A DNA stretch of 64,000 nt from Tupaia tana (Eukaryota > Chordata > Mammalia > Scandentia > Tupaiidae): contig JAKSZU010000016.1 in assembly GCA_026018925.1 (NCBI GenBank), forward strand, positions 7,298,940 through 7,362,939, written 5' to 3'. The notes under the pieces were generated by a model, which was not told the origin of the DNA, ran no database searches, and saw nothing but the letters and a program-made list of their open reading frames with translations. Positions 33,109 to 44,498 of the stretch are shown here, piece by piece. The position numbers were made by a program, and so were the translations under genes. Position 1 is the stretch's first letter. Every line of letters begins with the position of its first letter.

Positions 33109-33635
33109 GGCATGTTTTTCAAGCCACAAGGACCAGGATTCAAAGCACAGTTGACATGTGGGATCTGGTTTCCTTAATCTGTAGGCCATAAGGCAGGCCC
33201 TAGGTTATTTATTTCTAATAGGATCTTTTAGCTCTCTATTAATGTCTGTCTTCCTCACTAGATAAAGAGAAAAGTTTCTTTAGAGCATGAACAGAAGAAA
33301 CTCCAGTACCTACTGCAGTGCTTTGGGGTAGCTGTTCAGTAAATATTTGTTGAATGAATTAAGGAAATTTCAAAGATTTTTAAAAGACAAACTTTTATCA
33401 TTTCTTCTCTATTTTGTGAAATTATGATAGACTGTCATTTATTAAGGTACTCAGATTTCTTAGAGGCTGAGATTTCCACACTGGCCAAGATACGAATTTG
33501 CTTCCCTAACTCTGACTGTTCCCTGCCATAATCAGATCTGTTAGGGTTCACATCTCATGTCCAGTGCATTTCCTCTGGCCTTGGCTCAGGCAGTTTCCCT
33601 GCCTACTATCAGCCTTGGCTTTTATCTATAGGAAG

Positions 33636-33745
33636 GGTCTTCAGGAAGTTTATGGAAAACGCCTATTATGAAAAAACCGCATGGATTTCCATTTTTTTGG
33701 AACCAAAATAAATTTGTACTGTAAATCCAGTTTTCAACAAACTAC
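33636..33745. mobile_element. Mariner-like MITE, copy 3
   Basis: GGGTCTTCAGGAAGTTTATGG start, AACCAAAATAAATTTGTACTG interior, right end worn. Runs in the opposite orientation to 15778. Confidence 0.62.
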
Positions 33746-33778
33746 CCTCTAGTACCTCTCTCAAGACCAACTCTTTGT

Positions 33779-34012
33779 CCAGCCTGTGGACTGGTAGTTA
33801 GGACACCTGGATCCCACATGGCTGACTGTGGCGTTCGAGTCCCAGAACCAGTAGCTTGAGAAACATGTCAGGTGTGTGTGCCCAAAACCCTGGAAGGAGA
33901 AACGGAGGAAAAGGAATCGCAGTGTGGCCATGCCCCACAGGGGCTACTGTCTCACTTTCTCTCTCTTTCTCTCTCTGCTTCTCTTTGGCAAGGTCATTAC
34001 ACTTTCTGGCAA
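33779..34012 (+). repeat. Family L SINE, older copy
   Basis: GTCCAGCCTGTGGACTGG head, GTGGCGTTCGAGTCCCAG B-box region, CTCTCTTTGGCAAGG end. Confidence 0.78.
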
Positions 34013-35072
34013 ATTAAAAACAAAATAACCTGACTCTCGTAGGGGGTCCAGTCGGGAACCTAGAATAGCGATCTGTTTCTGAGCTCCCAAGGCACTCACT
34101 GCGTGAAGTGCAGGCTCTCATGTACTCCTGGGTTCCACGCTCCATTTTAAACTCCTGGAGGGGATTTAAATAGGGATAGCTGAGGGCTGCATTTTCCGAC
34201 TTTTTACCTTCTGTATCATCTAACATAGTACTGGATACATAGACATTTTATAAAGACAGAGGTGAACGCGGTCCTAGTGATTGCAGGAAGAATTATGGAG
34301 TGAGTCTCAGGCCCACTTAGCATGATGCTCTCAGTCTGTCCTCTAGAGGAAGCAGAGCGTCCTCTCTAACTTACTGTAAAAACAGGTCATACACAATTCC
34401 TAGAAAGATCTTTTATACATTTACTTTTCGCAAGAAGGGAGCTTGGGGGTAACTGACACAGGAATTTGTGAGTGTCCCACACGCAGTTACAGAGGCCTGT
34501 TTCCTGGTTACTTCTGCCCTCCTTTCTCCACTGTCTGGCGTTGGCCAGCAGCTGGACTGTCGTGGCCTCCCTGTACCCTCTGATGGCCGTCACCTGGAAC
34601 TGCCTCATCAGCGTTTCTCCTCGGTGTTACTTGTCCCTGCGGCCATCCCGTTTTCACATAAACAAGGCTTCTCTGCCATCCGGACTGCTCCTTTTCCAGG
34701 CATCCTTGCCTTCCCACGGAGGCTCTGAGCCTCTGGCCTTCTCTGGCTCTCCTCCTCCTCCTGCCCGGCTTCTACCAACCTCCTCTCTGTGAGTTGAAGT
34801 TTGGCTGGCATCGAGGCTTAGTGATAAAAAGGAAGCTACAAACGTAGACATGAAAATGATACACACTCAGTGTTAGCTACCGGATACACTTAAAACAGCC
34901 TGCACGCGGTCTGTCAACCCGTCTACCTCTGTAAGCTCTTCGAATCAAAACATTTAAAATTTCACCTAGTAATATAAATTTTAAACATGTTACTTTTGGT
35001 TACGCTGTATCTCCAGTTTTCAAATGCATTATTTTCATAGTCCTTTCAAGTCCTTTTTTTTGAAATTAAAAA

Positions 35073-35323
35073 AAATCTTTTGGAGAGGTTTTTGCTATAG
35101 GGTGCATGTGCCCACCAGAAAGACAGAGACAGACAGAAAGCGAGAAATCACCCCTCAAGGGGATGGCCATGCTACAGTCCCTTCTCTTCCATTCTCCTCT
35201 CAGGATCTTGGACACGCATGCACACATGCCTGGCATGAGTTTAAGCCACCAGGTCTGGGACTCGAACCATGGTTGACTACCTGGGAGCCCAGCGACATAG
35301 CCATTATGCCAACCGCTGGTCCC
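35073..35323 (-). repeat. Family L SINE
   Basis: TTGGAGAGGTTTTTGCTATAGG to CCAACCGCTGGTCCCC. TGAAATTAAA flanks both ends. Confidence 0.88.
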
Positions 35324-35534
35324 CTGAAATTAAATTTTACTTAAAAAATTTAAGTTTTGCGAGCCGGTCCACGTTGTTTTTTGTCCTAATACACCTATGA
35401 AAATAGTTTCTAGTTACTGATACTGAATAAAATTTTAGAATGTGTAACTTAGAAACTTGGGCTTTTGACCTTGTATCTCCAATGGTGGTATTACAATACA
35501 TTAACCATTTTGGAGAAAAGTACCTTTTAATACT

Positions 35535-35743
35535 GTCATTGTCTTTTTCTGTCAGAGGGCACATAGGTTCACTACAGAGAGACAGAGAGACGTGCCCCGT
35601 GGAGCACGGTCGCACCACAGTCCTTGCTCCGTTTCTCCGGGCATGCATACGTATGTACATGCTGTGTGTTTTCAAGCTTCTGCAGCTGAGATTTGAACCA
35701 TGGGGATCCAGCTCCCCCAGCTATGAGCCCCACGGCCAGCCTC
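35535..35743 (-). repeat. Family L SINE, degraded
   Basis: TTTCTGTCAGAGGGCACATAGG, GTGCCCCGTGGAGCACGG, GAGATTTGAACCATGGGG. Confidence 0.65.
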
Positions 35744-35829
35744 CTTTCAGTATTTTCTGTAACAACAGTATTACTGGTTATATCTTCTAGTTCTTTTCAT
35801 TGACTATTAATATCTTAAGGCCTTTTCTT

Positions 35830-36073
35830 TTTCTTTTTTTGCCATAGGTGCATACGCTCACTGGAGAGAGTGTGAGGAAAAGTGAGAAATCACTCCCTGG
35901 GAGGGGAGGGGACAGCCACAGTGCAGTCCCTTCTCCTCCATACTCGTCTCAGGATTTTGGGCATGCATGCATACATGCCCAGCATGATTTTCAAGCTGCC
36001 ACATCTGGGACTCGAACTATGGTCAGCCATGTAGGAATCCAGCCACCTTAACTCCCCTCCACTTGCTGACTCC
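35830..36073 (-). repeat. Family L SINE
   Basis: TTTTTTTGCCATAGGTGCATACG to CCACTTGCTGACTCC. Confidence 0.8.
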
Positions 36074-36082
36074 ATCTAATTT

Positions 36083-36318
36083 ATTTTTTTTAAGTTTTTT
36101 TTGCTATAGGGCACATGTGCTTACCAGAGACAGCAACAGAAAGCAAGAAATCACACCCAAAGGGATGGCCATGCTGCAGGTCCTTCTCCTCACTCTCGGG
36201 ATTTTGGGCATGAACACACGTGTCCAGTGTGAATTTCAGGCTGCTGGGTCTGGGACTTGAACTGCGGTCTCCTATGTGGTAGTCCAGCCATGTAACCATT
36301 ATGCCATCTGCTCATCCC
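36083..36318 (-). repeat. Family L SINE
   Basis: TTTTTTTAAGTTTTTTTTGC tail side and TATGCCATCTGCTCATCCCC head side. It lies directly after the previous copy in the same orientation. Confidence 0.82.
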
Positions 36319-36349
36319 CTTAGTATTTTTGTTAATGACACTGGTTCTT

Positions 36350-36595
36350 TAAGAAAAGTTAAGGTAAAGTTCACATACCGTAAAAATACCCACGAGCCAT
36401 TTTAAAGTGCCCGTTCAGTGGCAGTGTATTTCCAGGGCCTGGTAACAGGACATTTCATCAGCCCTGGAGGAAGCCCACACCCGTTAGCCCACTCTCCACC
36501 GTAGCCACCACTCTCTGCCTTGTAAGGACTGTTTGCATTCCATCTCTGTGGATTTGCTAGTCGGGATGCTTCATCTGTAGTAATCTCACCGAAGA
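36350..36595 (-). repeat. Ancient L1 3' UTR fragment
   Basis: GGTAAAGTTCACATACCGTA, TTTTAAAGTGCCCGTTCAG and ATCTCTGTGGATTTGC match the antisense 3' region of old L1M elements. Confidence 0.6.
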
Positions 36596-37184
36596 GCCGC
36601 TGTGAGAATAGTGTCCCTTTGCTTCCCAGTCGAGCCGCCCGTTCACTCTTCCCACTGTCTCCTCTGGCCACTCCTCCTCCTCCTCTGGGGAGACTGAAAA
36701 GCCCGAGCCGTGCCGTGCTCGCTCTAGCCTCTGAGCCTCTGTGTTTTTTTCACCCGCTGCGCCAGCGTCTCCTGAAAGCCGGCTCTGCCTCCCCTCTTCC
36801 TTCCCTAGGTCGAGTGGCGTTCTTTCCCTTCAAGGTTGAACTAGGCACACCTTTCTCATAGCACGTACCGCATTCCGTGGCAGGCATTGTTCATGTTTGT
36901 TATTTTGGGTGTGGCAGATTTTGTTCTTATCTGTGTTCAGGTTAGGGCGTTCAGTCCTTCAGCATTTGTGCTCTGGTGTTGATCTGAGTGCGGATTTGAT
37001 GAACGTACTGGACCTTTTCCTTGAACACACATGCGTGCACCATTTGTACCAAGTTCAGTCTGTTCATTACCTCAGGTAGGAGTCCCTGATTCAGACTCTC
37101 GTCCTTAGGCTTAGGTGACCCGTCACTGCTGCTGCCCATTGATTTTTCTTTCTGTTTTGATGCCTGTATTTCCTTCCTGCCTCT

Positions 37185-37431
37185 GCCTTTTTTTTAAAAA
37201 TTCATTATAGGGTGTGTGCACTCACTGGAGAGAGATGGGGGTGGGACTGCAAAGGGGGGAGAGAGAGAAGAAAGCACACCCCAGGGGGACGGCCACACCA
37301 CCATTTCTTTTTGGGATTTTGGGCATGCACACACATGTACTCGTGTTTTTCAAACTACCAGGTCCAGGGTTCAAACTGTAGTTGGCCATGTGAGATCTAG
37401 TTGTCTTAACCACCATGCCACTGGCTGGCCT
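37185..37431 (-). repeat. Family L SINE, older copy
   Basis: TTCATTATAGGGTGTGTGC to CCATGCCACTGGCTGGCC. Confidence 0.78.
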
Positions 37432-37469
37432 CCCCCTTTTGTTCATTTAACACTATTCCAGCTGTGGTT

Positions 37470-37733
37470 TTTTTTTTTTTTGGAGAGGTTTTTGTTACAG
37501 GGAGCATGCGCTCGCCAGAAAGACTGAGAGAGACAGAGAGACAGAAAGCAAGAAATCACCCCACAAGGGGAATGGCCACGCTGCAATCCCTTCTCCTCCA
37601 TTCTCCTCTCGGGATCTTGGGCATGCACGCACATGTGCCCGGCATGAGTTTAAGCCACTGGATCCGGGACTCGAACCGCAGTCGACTACATGGGAGTCCA
37701 GTGACCTAGCCATTACGCTAACCGTTGGTTCCC
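37470..37733 (-). repeat. Family L SINE, young
   Basis: TGGAGAGGTTTTTGTTACAGGG to CTAACCGTTGGTTCC. CCAGCTGTG lies on both sides. Confidence 0.9.
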
Positions 37734-39160
37734 CAGCTGTGAGTTTTTTAATAGACTTAATTCTGACTCTCTGTCTTCTCAGCTCCTTTGCTCCTTAGTG
37801 CACACAGCCCATGCCTGTCCACTTGGGCTAATGTTCCTTAGTCCCCACATCACTGAAAAATTTCTTTCTCCTGGCTTCTGATGGGGACGTGAGGAGGTAG
37901 CATGTGTGTAGACAGGAAATTGAGAATTCTCTTGTTTGTTGAGAGGCAACAGAGTTTCTATGAAAAGTATCAAACTCGCATCCTAAGGAGATCAAAGCTA
38001 TGCTTGATGAAAAAATTACAGTAAAACTTCATCTGAGTTATGTCCCAAGTTCCCAGTGTACTAAAAAGAGTGAATTAACATAACAGCCTTTCAGCTTTGT
38101 CTACAGATAAGAGTTTTTATTCAAACCAGCCAAAACTTTCAAAATGATCTTTTAGACATTGAAAAAATGCTAAATATTTTGTCTCCCCTACAAAAGTGAT
38201 TTCTGTTTTCTGATTAAAGTATATTGAGAACATAGAGCGGAGGAATCAGTTACATAGTCAGAAATAAATTCTGATTGGGAGTTTCTTTTTCTTTTGACTT
38301 GTTCGTGTGTATGTGTGTGTTTCAGTTGAATTAAAACTGTTGTTTCTCACAATCATTATTTTGTTGGTGATTACTATAAGCACCAGTGACACTTTGATGA
38401 GTGTCATCATATTTCATTTGAAAACAGGAAACTAAAGCAGTGACAACGTGCTTTTTCATTTCTCTTTGGAAGAGGTTTAAGATAACTAACTTCAGTATAA
38501 TGGATTTGCCTTTGTAGGACTGACGACAAAGCTTGTGTCATTATTTTTGACATCAGCTAGCTAATAAGTCTAATTTGTCAAAGCCCGGCTCACCATCTCA
38601 TAATATGTTTAATGACGCACGTATTGCATTTTTAATGCCACATAAAGGCCGGTTCTGAATAGAGCACCAGTTACTTTTGAATCATTTATTAAATACAGTG
38701 ACTGCATTTGTTCAGCCTCGCTATGTTCACATTCTGACAAAATGAGTTAGTATATTGAATACTTTTCAGATTACATAGTTATAAAATAACAGCAGAGTAA
38801 ATAGTTCCTTTTTTTGTATTATTTATCATTATAACATAGTATCACTTTTTTTAAACCGGAAACTGTAAATCATTTTTCCAGTGCTGACTTACTCATATGG
38901 AAATCTAGTATCTAATGGCTGATGTGACTTAAGGAGAAGAGGAAGTGTATAATTATGTACATTACTGAGGCAAACTCTACAAAAGTATTAGGAAAATTAT
39001 ATGCTTAATGTACTTTAGAACTAATCCTGTTACATACTGATTCATCTTTTCTTTCAAGGTAGTCTTTCTGAGCAAGACCATTTCAGTTCAGTGATGTGTA
39101 AGAATGTGGACCTCATTGCCTATATGAATAATGTGTAAACAGTATTGCTCTGTTCCGTAG

Positions 39161-39222
39161 GGTCAAGAGAAATATGGATTATTAAATGTAACCAAAATTT
39201 CTGAAAATGGAAAAAAGGTTCG
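39161..39222 (+). CDS. ARHGAP12: ARHGAP12 exon: start of PH domain
   Basis: 62 nt, entering in phase 0 and leaving with two bases of an Arg codon (CG|G). The acceptor is TTCCGTAG and the donor is the strong GTAAGT. It encodes GQEKYGLLNVTKISENGKKV plus R. This is the first strand of the PH domain: G-x-L-N-V-T-K is the usual hydrophobic entry, followed by the basic turn NGKKVRKNW, the typical position for phosphoinositide-binding Lys/Arg. This exon and the next form a frame-dependent pair (62 + 82 = 144 nt), so neither can be skipped alone. Confidence 0.94.
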
Positions 39223-39699
39223 GTAAGTATACAGATAATTAATTTCTTCATGATTCCTTCGTGTGAAATAAGTTTAAAAATGAGGAATATAATTATATTC
39301 TAGTAGAAATGATTACAAGGTTCAGAAGAATTTCTGTCATACATTTTTCTAATGTTATATGTAGGATTGTCATGAACTTTATGACAGTTTTGTTGTAAGT
39401 AATGTTTTTTGTTTAATAATAGTAACAGGTAATATTACTTAAATAATTTCTGAATAATACTAAATTCAGTGGCAATAAGACAGAGGAATCCAAGGAAGAA
39501 TTAGCATTCTTTTCATATTATTCCCTCCCTCCCATTTTTTCTAGAAAGCAGTGAATGTGCATGGTAAAAACACAGGTGCCCTGAGTGAGTCAGGCCCTGG
39601 CGTCTTGGCTGTCCTCCCCAGAGAGCCAGAGTTATGTCTTGTGTTCTAGAGCTTTTTCCCAGAGGTAGGATATGTGGGTATATATATTTGTATATAGAT

Positions 39700-39958
39700 A
39701 CTTTTTAAAAAGACTTTTTGGCAGTAGGGCATGTGTGCTCACTAGGGAGACAGAGACAGAGAGAAGGAAAGTAAGAGATCATCCCCTGGGGGGGCAGCCA
39801 CAGCACTGTCCCTTTTTCTCGGTTCTCCTGTCAGGGTTTTGGGTACCCACACACATATCCGGCATGATTTTTAAACTTCTGGATCCAGGACTTGAACTGT
39901 AGTGGGCTCTGTGGGAGTCATCCAGCACCTTAACCACCATTGCCAAATGCTCGCCCCT
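39700..39958 (-). repeat. Family L SINE, older copy
   Basis: TTTTTGGCAGTAGGGCATG to CACCATTGCCAAATGCTCGCCCC. Confidence 0.78.
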
Positions 39959-39971
39959 ATAGATTAGTTTC

Positions 39972-40106
39972 TTTTTTTTTTTTTAAAAGCGTTTATAGAA
40001 CACATTTATTTATTTATTTTGTTGTATTTTTTTTCAAGCCGCTGGGTCTGGGACTCAGACTATGAGGGAATCCAGCGCCTTAACCACCAAGGCACCTGCT
40101 GGCCTC
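39972..40106 (-). repeat. Family S short SINE, internally deleted
   Basis: T run, CATTTATTTATTTATTTTG, then CAAGCCGCTGGGTCTGGGAC and head CACCTGCTGGCC. The GAGAGA tract is missing. Confidence 0.78.
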
Positions 40107-40112
40107 TATATT

Positions 40113-40276
40113 AATTTTTTTTATTGTTTATTATTTATTTATTTTAATTTGACCAGAGAGAGACAGAGTGAGAGAGAGAAAGAAAGTGAGAAGACAAGCC
40201 ACCAGGTCCAGAACTTGAACCATGGTCGGCCATGTGGGAGTCCAGTGTTCTTAACCATCATGCCATCTGCAGGCCT
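40113..40276 (-). repeat. Family S short SINE
   Basis: TTATTTATTTATTTTAATTTG tail, GACCAGAGAGAGACAGAG, head CATCATGCCATCTGCAGGCC. Directly follows the previous copy. Confidence 0.83.
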
Positions 40277-40279
40277 CTC

Positions 40280-40700
40280 TATACTAATTTTTAAACACAG
40301 TATTTTCACAGTGGTGATTCTGTTTCATTGCACATTGAGGCCCTCATTTTTAACTGCTGCATGACCGTATGGCTGTGTTGTGTACTCAGCCGTTATTTAT
40401 TTGGAAGTACTTATTAGCTCTGCCTCTGTGTTGGCAGACGTTTAGGGTGTTAACAGTTTTCGCTGTTACAAACAATATTGCACTTAGCATCTTGCATAGG
40501 TCATTTTGCAAGTATGTAGCTATTGCCTGTAGAATAAATTTTACAAAAGTGGAATTACAAAGCCATATGCAGGCCTATTGATAGAGTGTCCCAATTGTGC
40601 TCAAGAGACTGAATCATTTCCTGCCCCAAGTAACAGTTCATTTCTCCACACCTTTTGCCAGTTTAATATGCATCAGATTCTTTGATCTTTGCCAATGGAG
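40280..40700 (-). repeat. Ancient L1 fragment
   Basis: ACAAACAATATTGCACTTAG, AAAGTGGAATTACAAAGCC and CAGTTTAATATGCATCAGA correspond to antisense 3' sequence of old L1M copies. Confidence 0.55.
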
Positions 40701-41376
40701 ATTAGAGAGAATATGCTATTTTCATTTGTATTCCTTTTCAGTAGGGTAAGCCATCATAAACCATCTGTATTTCTTTTTTGTCACATTATCTGTTCATACT
40801 CTTTGCTTGTTTTTCTTTTGGACTGTTGGATATTTTGGTTAATGTGTATAGTATCTCCTACTGAGTTAGGGAAATTAATTTTTTAAGATAAGTTGCATTT
40901 TCCTCAGGTTTAAAAAACTGCTAAAATGCTATGGTTTTATAGTCAAAATGAGATCAGCCTACTGTTTTAAATTTAAATTTACACATAGTTCAGTTTTTAA
41001 GGTTTCTTTAATTGGACTCTTTCAAAGCTTTTCTTTGAAGTCTGAAATAGCTTTACACAGTAGCTTTACAAATGCTACAATCATGCGTTCATTAAACCCT
41101 TCCTTGGTAGGACTCACTTGTGAATTGGATCTTTCTCTTTCTCCATTTTGGGCATAGCAGTGCACATAGCTCTTTGGCTACTTTCTGTTTGCATTGTTAA
41201 TGGTTTTTTCCTGTGATAATTAGTCTTAGATTTTCTCCTTCTTTTGGAATCTATTTTGTAATTTGTGTTTTCCTAAGGAAATCATTTATCATCTTCAAAT
41301 TTATTTACATAAAGTTTAGCAAAATAGTCTTAATTTCAATGATTCTCAAACTTTTTGATCTGAGGACAGCTCTTTT

Positions 41377-42767
41377 TTTTATTATCATCATAATCTTCTT
41401 TATATTACATTGGATTACATATAACTTTACGTGTATTACAATGCTTTTTCAAAAGAGAATGCCATGCATGTCAGTCAATACAGAGACATTAATCTCCCCG
41501 CTTCAACATTCAATATCTTTTCTATGTTTTCCCCAATCATTATTATTGTTATTCTAATTATTTTTTTTAAAACAATCACTATTTCTCATTTTGCTTGTAA
41601 AAAGACTTTGCCTATCATGAAATACTTCTCAGACCAATCCAGTTGAGAATACTATACATGTCATTATCTACAGTTAATAAGCCATATCTGTTTTTCACTA
41701 ACATCCTGCCTCTCTATTGTTCTGTTGCTATCTTTCTCTATCCTCTTCTCTTCACCCCACCATTCCACACTGTCCTATTCTCATTAAGTACCTTCACTGC
41801 TTTTATGTCCTCCAGTTTTTTGCTCTCTACCATAGAGTGCGGATAGTCGGTATATATTGAATAGATACATACAATATCTTTCTTTCATAGCCTGGCTTAC
41901 TTCACTCAGCAATAGATCCTCCATATCTGACCATTTTCTATCAAGTGCCAGGGTCTTGTTATTTTTTATGGCTGAGTAGTATTCCATAGAGTATATATAC
42001 CACACTTTTCCAATCCATTCATCATTTTGTGGACATTTAGGTTGGTTCCATGTCTTGGCAATTGTGAATAATGCTGCAATAAACATTGATGTGCAAGCAC
42101 CTTTTCCGACTGAGCGTTCTCCTGTCCTTTGGATACCCAGAAGTGGGATTGCTGGATCAAATGGTAGTTCTATTTGTAGATCTTTGAGGAACCTCCATAT
42201 TGTTCTCCACAGTGGTTGAACTAGTTTACATTCCCACCAACAGTGTAGGAGGGTTCCCTTTTCACCACATCCCCGCCAACACTTATCACTTTTTATATTC
42301 TTAATCTTTGCTGTTCTGACAGGGGTTAGGTGGTATCTCATTGTGGTTTTTATCTGCATCTCCCTTATGATGAGGGATGTTGAGCATTTCCTCGTATACT
42401 TTTTGGCTATTCGTATGTCTTCCTTAGAGAGATTTTTGTTCAGCTCATTTTCCCATCTTTTAATTGGGTTAATCATTTTTTTTCGCATAAGGCACTTGAG
42501 TTCCCTATGTATTCTGGTTATCAGTCCCTTGTCTGAGGGATATTTAACAAAAATATTTTCCCATTCTGAGGGTTGTCAGTTCACACTTGTTACTGTGTCC
42601 TTTGCTGTGCAGAAACTTCTTAGTCTAATTTAGTCCCACTTGTCTATTTTAGGGATTATTGCCTGTGCTTTGGGAGTCTTATTTAAGAAGTCTTTGCCTA
42701 CTCCAATGTCTCCCAGAGTTTCCCCAGCATTTTCCACCAGTAGTTTTATTGTTTGAGGTCTTAGGTT
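41377..42767 (-). mobile_element. 5'-truncated LINE-1 with target-site duplication
   Basis: Antisense copy of the last part of L1 ORF2 plus 3' UTR and A-tail. The open frame 41784-42488 reads through the conserved C-terminal ORF2 region, with [17 protein letters not shown], the Cys-rich [18 protein letters not shown] segment, WNQPKCPQ and YSMEYYSAIKNN; this is the region downstream of the reverse-transcriptase domain. AGGACAGCTCTTTT occurs at 41363-41376 and 42768-42781, a perfect 14-bp duplication. Endonuclease and reverse-transcriptase regions are absent, so it cannot move. The long intact frame and clean duplication make it one of the younger L1 copies here. Confidence 0.94.
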
Positions 42768-43547
42768 AGGACAGCTCTTTTATACTCTTAAACATCATTG
42801 AGTATTTTGAAGACTTTTTTCTTTGTAGTTTATATCTACAGATACTAACTGTTAGAAGTTAAGACAAATTTTGAGAAAATGTATTCTTTTTAAAATACAA
42901 ATTAACATGAGTAATATTTTTATGAAGAACGCCTATATTTTCCAAGGCGAATTTTCCATGAGCATAGAGGTATTGTTTTTCAGTTTTGTTTGCAGATCTT
43001 TGGCATTTGGCTTAGTGAAAACAACTGAGTCCTTATTTCTGCTTTACATGGTCAGTTGTGCCATATAACTGACTGTAGTAAGTAAAAGTAATCCTCTCTT
43101 ACACAGCTCATGTTGGAAAAGGAAGAAATGTCTAAATAGCCTTTTCACATAATTGTGTGTATTTTTCTGCTGTGCCAAAATTCTACTAATGTTCACTTCT
43201 TAAAGGTTAGTAGCAGTGAAGCTCTGAAAAACTATTAATGAATTTTTTATACTCAGTTACATTAAAAGCCATTGATCCATGATGCACTTGAATGAATCTT
43301 TACTCATGCATAATTTTATAGTATTTTGTAGGTCATTTGGAAAACTGGTTCACTCATTTCCAAATATTTACACGTTTTATAATATTAAAGAGTCATAAAC
43401 TAATCATATCAGAAAATCTGTGTATTGAGAAATTGTAAAACTTAGGGTTGGCAGATGTCATGTTTTCCAAAATTCTGTTTTTTGTTTGAAAACTATAATA
43501 TTTTTCCTGGGGCAAAAAGACTGGTATTAAGTTTGCTGCCTTAGGCT

Positions 43548-43808
43548 TTTTTTTTTTTTTTTTTTTTTTCTTTTTGCTATAGGGTGCATGCACTCGCCAG
43601 AAAGAGAGAGACAGACAGAAAGCAAGAAATCACCCCCCCCAGGGGGATGGCCACGCTGCAGTCCCTTCTCCTCCATTCTCCTCTCAGGATCTTAGGCACA
43701 CACGCACACACACCTGGTATGAGTTTTAAGCCACTGGGTCTGGGACTCGAACCACGGTTGACTGCATGGGAATCCAGCGACATAGTCATTACACCAACTG
43801 CTGGTCCC
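43548..43808 (-). repeat. Family L SINE
   Basis: 23-base T run, TTTTTGCTATAGGGTGCATG, and head ACACCAACTGCTGGTCCC. CCTTAGGC flanks both sides. Confidence 0.9.
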
Positions 43809-44105
43809 TCCTTAGGCGTTTTTAAGTGTACAGCTCAGCAGTGTTAAGTGTGTTTACTTTATCATGCAACGACTCTCAAGAACTTTTTTTATCTTGGAAC
43901 ACTGAAACCCTATACCACTAAACATTCCCACTTGTCTTTTTTCTCAACCGTTGGAATCACTTTTCTCTGTTTCTGTGGTTTTGCTGCTTTAGGTACTGGG
44001 AATGGAATCATACAGTGTTGGTATGATTTTGTGACTGGTTTATTTCACTTAGCATAATGTCCTCGAGGTTCAACTACTTGTTGACAGCTTTGATTTTTTT
44101 ATTGT
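43809..44105 (-). repeat. Ancient L1 3' UTR fragment
   Basis: AATGGAATCATACAGTGTTGG, TTTGTGACTGGTTTATTTCAC and TTAGCATAATGTCCTCGAGG are the well-known antisense 3' UTR pattern of L1M elements. Confidence 0.75.
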
Positions 44106-44366
44106 CGGCCAATATTACCTCCCCTCCCCCCCCATAACAGGTTAATTCATTTATTTTTGAAATAATGTTTGCCAGCCAGATAACCAAGTCTGAATTACTG
44201 TAGTGTGTCAATCAGGTGTTTTTTTGTGTTTTGTTTATTTGTTTTTAAATTGGTACTGTGGAAAAAAAGTGACTAATTCACCTTGCAGTCAGTCACACAA
44301 CTGCTTCAGTCTTTGAGGCAACAGCTGTTATCCGTGTTTGTTCTCAGATACATCTTTACTATCATG

Positions 44367-44434
44367 TTGTCAGGAAAGTCGTGATGCATTTTTACATAGA
44401 AAAACACATCAGGACTTTCCCGGCAACCTAATAT
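44367..44434. mobile_element. Short palindromic MITE-like element, copy 3
   Basis: TTGTCAGGAAAGTCGTGATGC and CATCAGGACTTTCCCGGCAAC are opposed ends around TTTTTACATAGAAAAAC. The best-preserved of the three copies. Confidence 0.55.
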
Positions 44435-44498
44435 TTCCACAGCTTTTTTTTTATCTTGAGAATTAAAGCTAAATAAATTTATTTAAAATGGAAATACA

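Larger units (their letters stand above)
32930..33201 (-). repeat. Family L SINE with poly-C and (AC)n
   Basis: The CCCCCC body tract has grown to 24 C (32997-33020) and the ACACAC stretch to about 17 AC (33073-33106). Head diverged: AATCTGTAGGCCATAAGGC. Confidence 0.8.
32490..33362 (+). repeat. L2 remnant, split by a SINE
   Basis: GTCAGTGGCTTCTCTTTTCTG, GGGCCTGCTCTGGCTTCTGACC and the terminal AGTAAATATTTGTTGAATG follow the 3' region of L2 in the sense orientation. The SINE at 32930-33201 interrupts it. Confidence 0.68.
31929..39160 (+). other. Intron between cassette-like exon and PH start
   Basis: 7232 bp. It holds an L2 remnant, a MITE, old L1 sequence and nine SINEs, seven of them antisense within 35073-37733. 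34020-35055 is locally GC-richer but unrecognised. 36600-37180 and 37740-39160 also hold nothing I can name. Confidence 0.8.

Noticed and set aside
34387..34866. GC-richer stretch with several overlapping frames, considered as a possible exon or retrocopy
   Set aside because: No frame resembles a protein I know, and no poly-A or target duplication was found; left as unrecognised.
41784..42488. 234-codon open frame as a host gene
   Set aside because: It is the C-terminal part of L1 ORF2 within a 5'-truncated insertion.
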